From assembly GCF_018131185.1 (NCBI RefSeq), contig NZ_JAFCJE010000001.1, forward strand, positions 186,001 to 250,000: a stretch of 64,000 nucleotides of DNA. The letters are read 5' to 3'. This stretch comes from Bradyrhizobium diazoefficiens. Its GTDB lineage: Bacteria > Pseudomonadota > Alphaproteobacteria > Rhizobiales > Xanthobacteraceae. The translations under genes and the position numbers were made by a program. This document shows, piece by piece, positions 63,586-64,000 of this stretch. How positions within the stretch are numbered: the first letter of the stretch is position 1; every line of letters begins with the position of its first letter. Under the pieces are notes generated by a model, which was not told the DNA's origin, ran no database searches, and was given only the letters and a program-made list of their open reading frames with translations.

Positions 63586-64000
63586 ATGCCGATCTACAAA
63601 GCCCCCGTCGAAGACGTGAACTTCCTGCTCAACGACGTCTTCCAGATCGACCGCTACGATAATCTCGCCGGCTTCTCCGATGCGTCGAGCGACGTGCGCG
63701 AAGCCATCCTCGGCGAAGCCGCCAAGCTCGCCGAAGAGGTCCTGCAGCCGCTCAACCGCGTCGGCGATCTCGAAGGCTGCAAGCGCGCCGACGACGGCAG
63801 CGTGACCACGCCGAAGGGCTTCAAGGAGGCGTACAAGCAGGTCGCCGAGGGCGGCTGGCTCGGCCTGTCGGCGCCGACCGAGTTCGGCGGGCAGGGGCTG
63901 CCGGTGACGCTGAGCCAGGCCGTCAACGAATTCCAGATCTCAGCCAACATGGCGTTTTCGATGTATGGCGGCCTCACCATGGGTGCGACCGCGGCGCTGA
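63586..64000 (+). CDS. Acyl-CoA dehydrogenase, N-terminal part (cut by window edge)
   Basis: The open frame starts at ATG 63586, 41 bp after the SnoaL-like gene, and continues without a stop codon to the last base of the window. The visible 138 residues (MPIYKAPVEDVNFLLNDVFQ and LAEEVLQPLNRVGDLEGC) match the N-terminal domain of the long (about 600-residue) acyl-CoA dehydrogenases of bacterial beta-oxidation. GWLGLSAPTEFGGQGLP is the conserved substrate-loop region. Related genomes have a PadR-SnoaL-acyl-CoA-dehydrogenase-thiolase-FadB order, so fatty acid oxidation is the likely pathway. Confidence 0.9.
   Translation, partial: MPIYKAPVEDVNFLLNDVFQIDRYDNLAGFSDASSDVREAILGEAAKLAEEVLQPLNRVGDLEGCKRADDGSVTTPKGFKEAYKQVAEGGWLGLSAPTEFGGQGLPVTLSQAVNEFQISANMAFSMYGGLTMGATAAL

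Overview
The window is GC-rich chromosomal DNA (roughly 64 percent GC by eye) from an alphaproteobacterium of the order Rhizobiales. The gene content looks most like Bradyrhizobium or a close relative such as Rhodopseudomonas. The main pointers are a chvI-chvG-hprK-EIIA-HPr block with pckA nearby, a PodJ-like polarity protein, an Omp25/OprB-type porin, a short one-domain HprK, a GGAAC-N17-CGTT stress promoter and several families of intergenic palindromic repeats. The genus is inferred from recognition; no search was run. I see no rRNA, tRNA, CRISPR array, phage or insertion sequence. Most of the window looks like ordinary core chromosome with small accessory cassettes.

Layout. 1-9062: ferredoxin-NADP reductase, a membrane-anchored glutamate-synthase-like enzyme, a PilZ protein, a CNNM/CorC protein, a chemotaxis receptor and a two-barrel porin. 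9387-15184: a small secreted protein, then a creatininase-family hydrolase divergent from an ABC importer, a D-2-hydroxyacid dehydrogenase and a two-domain Inh-like protein, the last four genes being translationally coupled. 15286-21668: a stress-promoter gene, a Sel1 protein, RadC, methionine aminopeptidase, an MscS channel and a K+/H+ antiporter. 21856-25291: molybdate importer ModABC and murein endopeptidase MepA. 25708-31620: a PAS-GGDEF-EAL protein, an MFS/acyl-CoA-dehydrogenase-like pair and a LysR regulator.

31897-34079 is a four-gene cassette (double carboxymuconolactone decarboxylase, cupin, ABM monooxygenase, DUF1330) divergent from the LysR gene. Every protein in it carries an export signal. 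34287-41895: LepA, a family-39 glycosyltransferase, then the regulatory PTS and ChvGI block on the minus strand. The stretch 42137-47726 separates chvI from pckA. It holds a HugZ-like protein, an AraC regulator, two tiny coupled ORFs and an exported TPR-CHAT protein.

48014-58194: pckA with a strong terminator, a thioesterase, glycogen phosphorylase, a LysR regulator divergent from a DMT exporter and an MBL-fold hydrolase, and a TSUP exporter coupled to a TIGR02186-type membrane protein. 58522-64000: a 1163-residue PodJ-like Sel1 protein, then a PadR repressor divergent from a SnoaL-like protein and an acyl-CoA dehydrogenase cut by the window edge, with a tandem 16-bp inverted-repeat operator between them.

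The observations most worth following are the exported four-enzyme cassette, a 23-bp motif conserved at two unrelated intergenic sites, the PadR operator, the EcfG-type promoter, the exported CHAT protein beside chvI, and the two-barrel porin.
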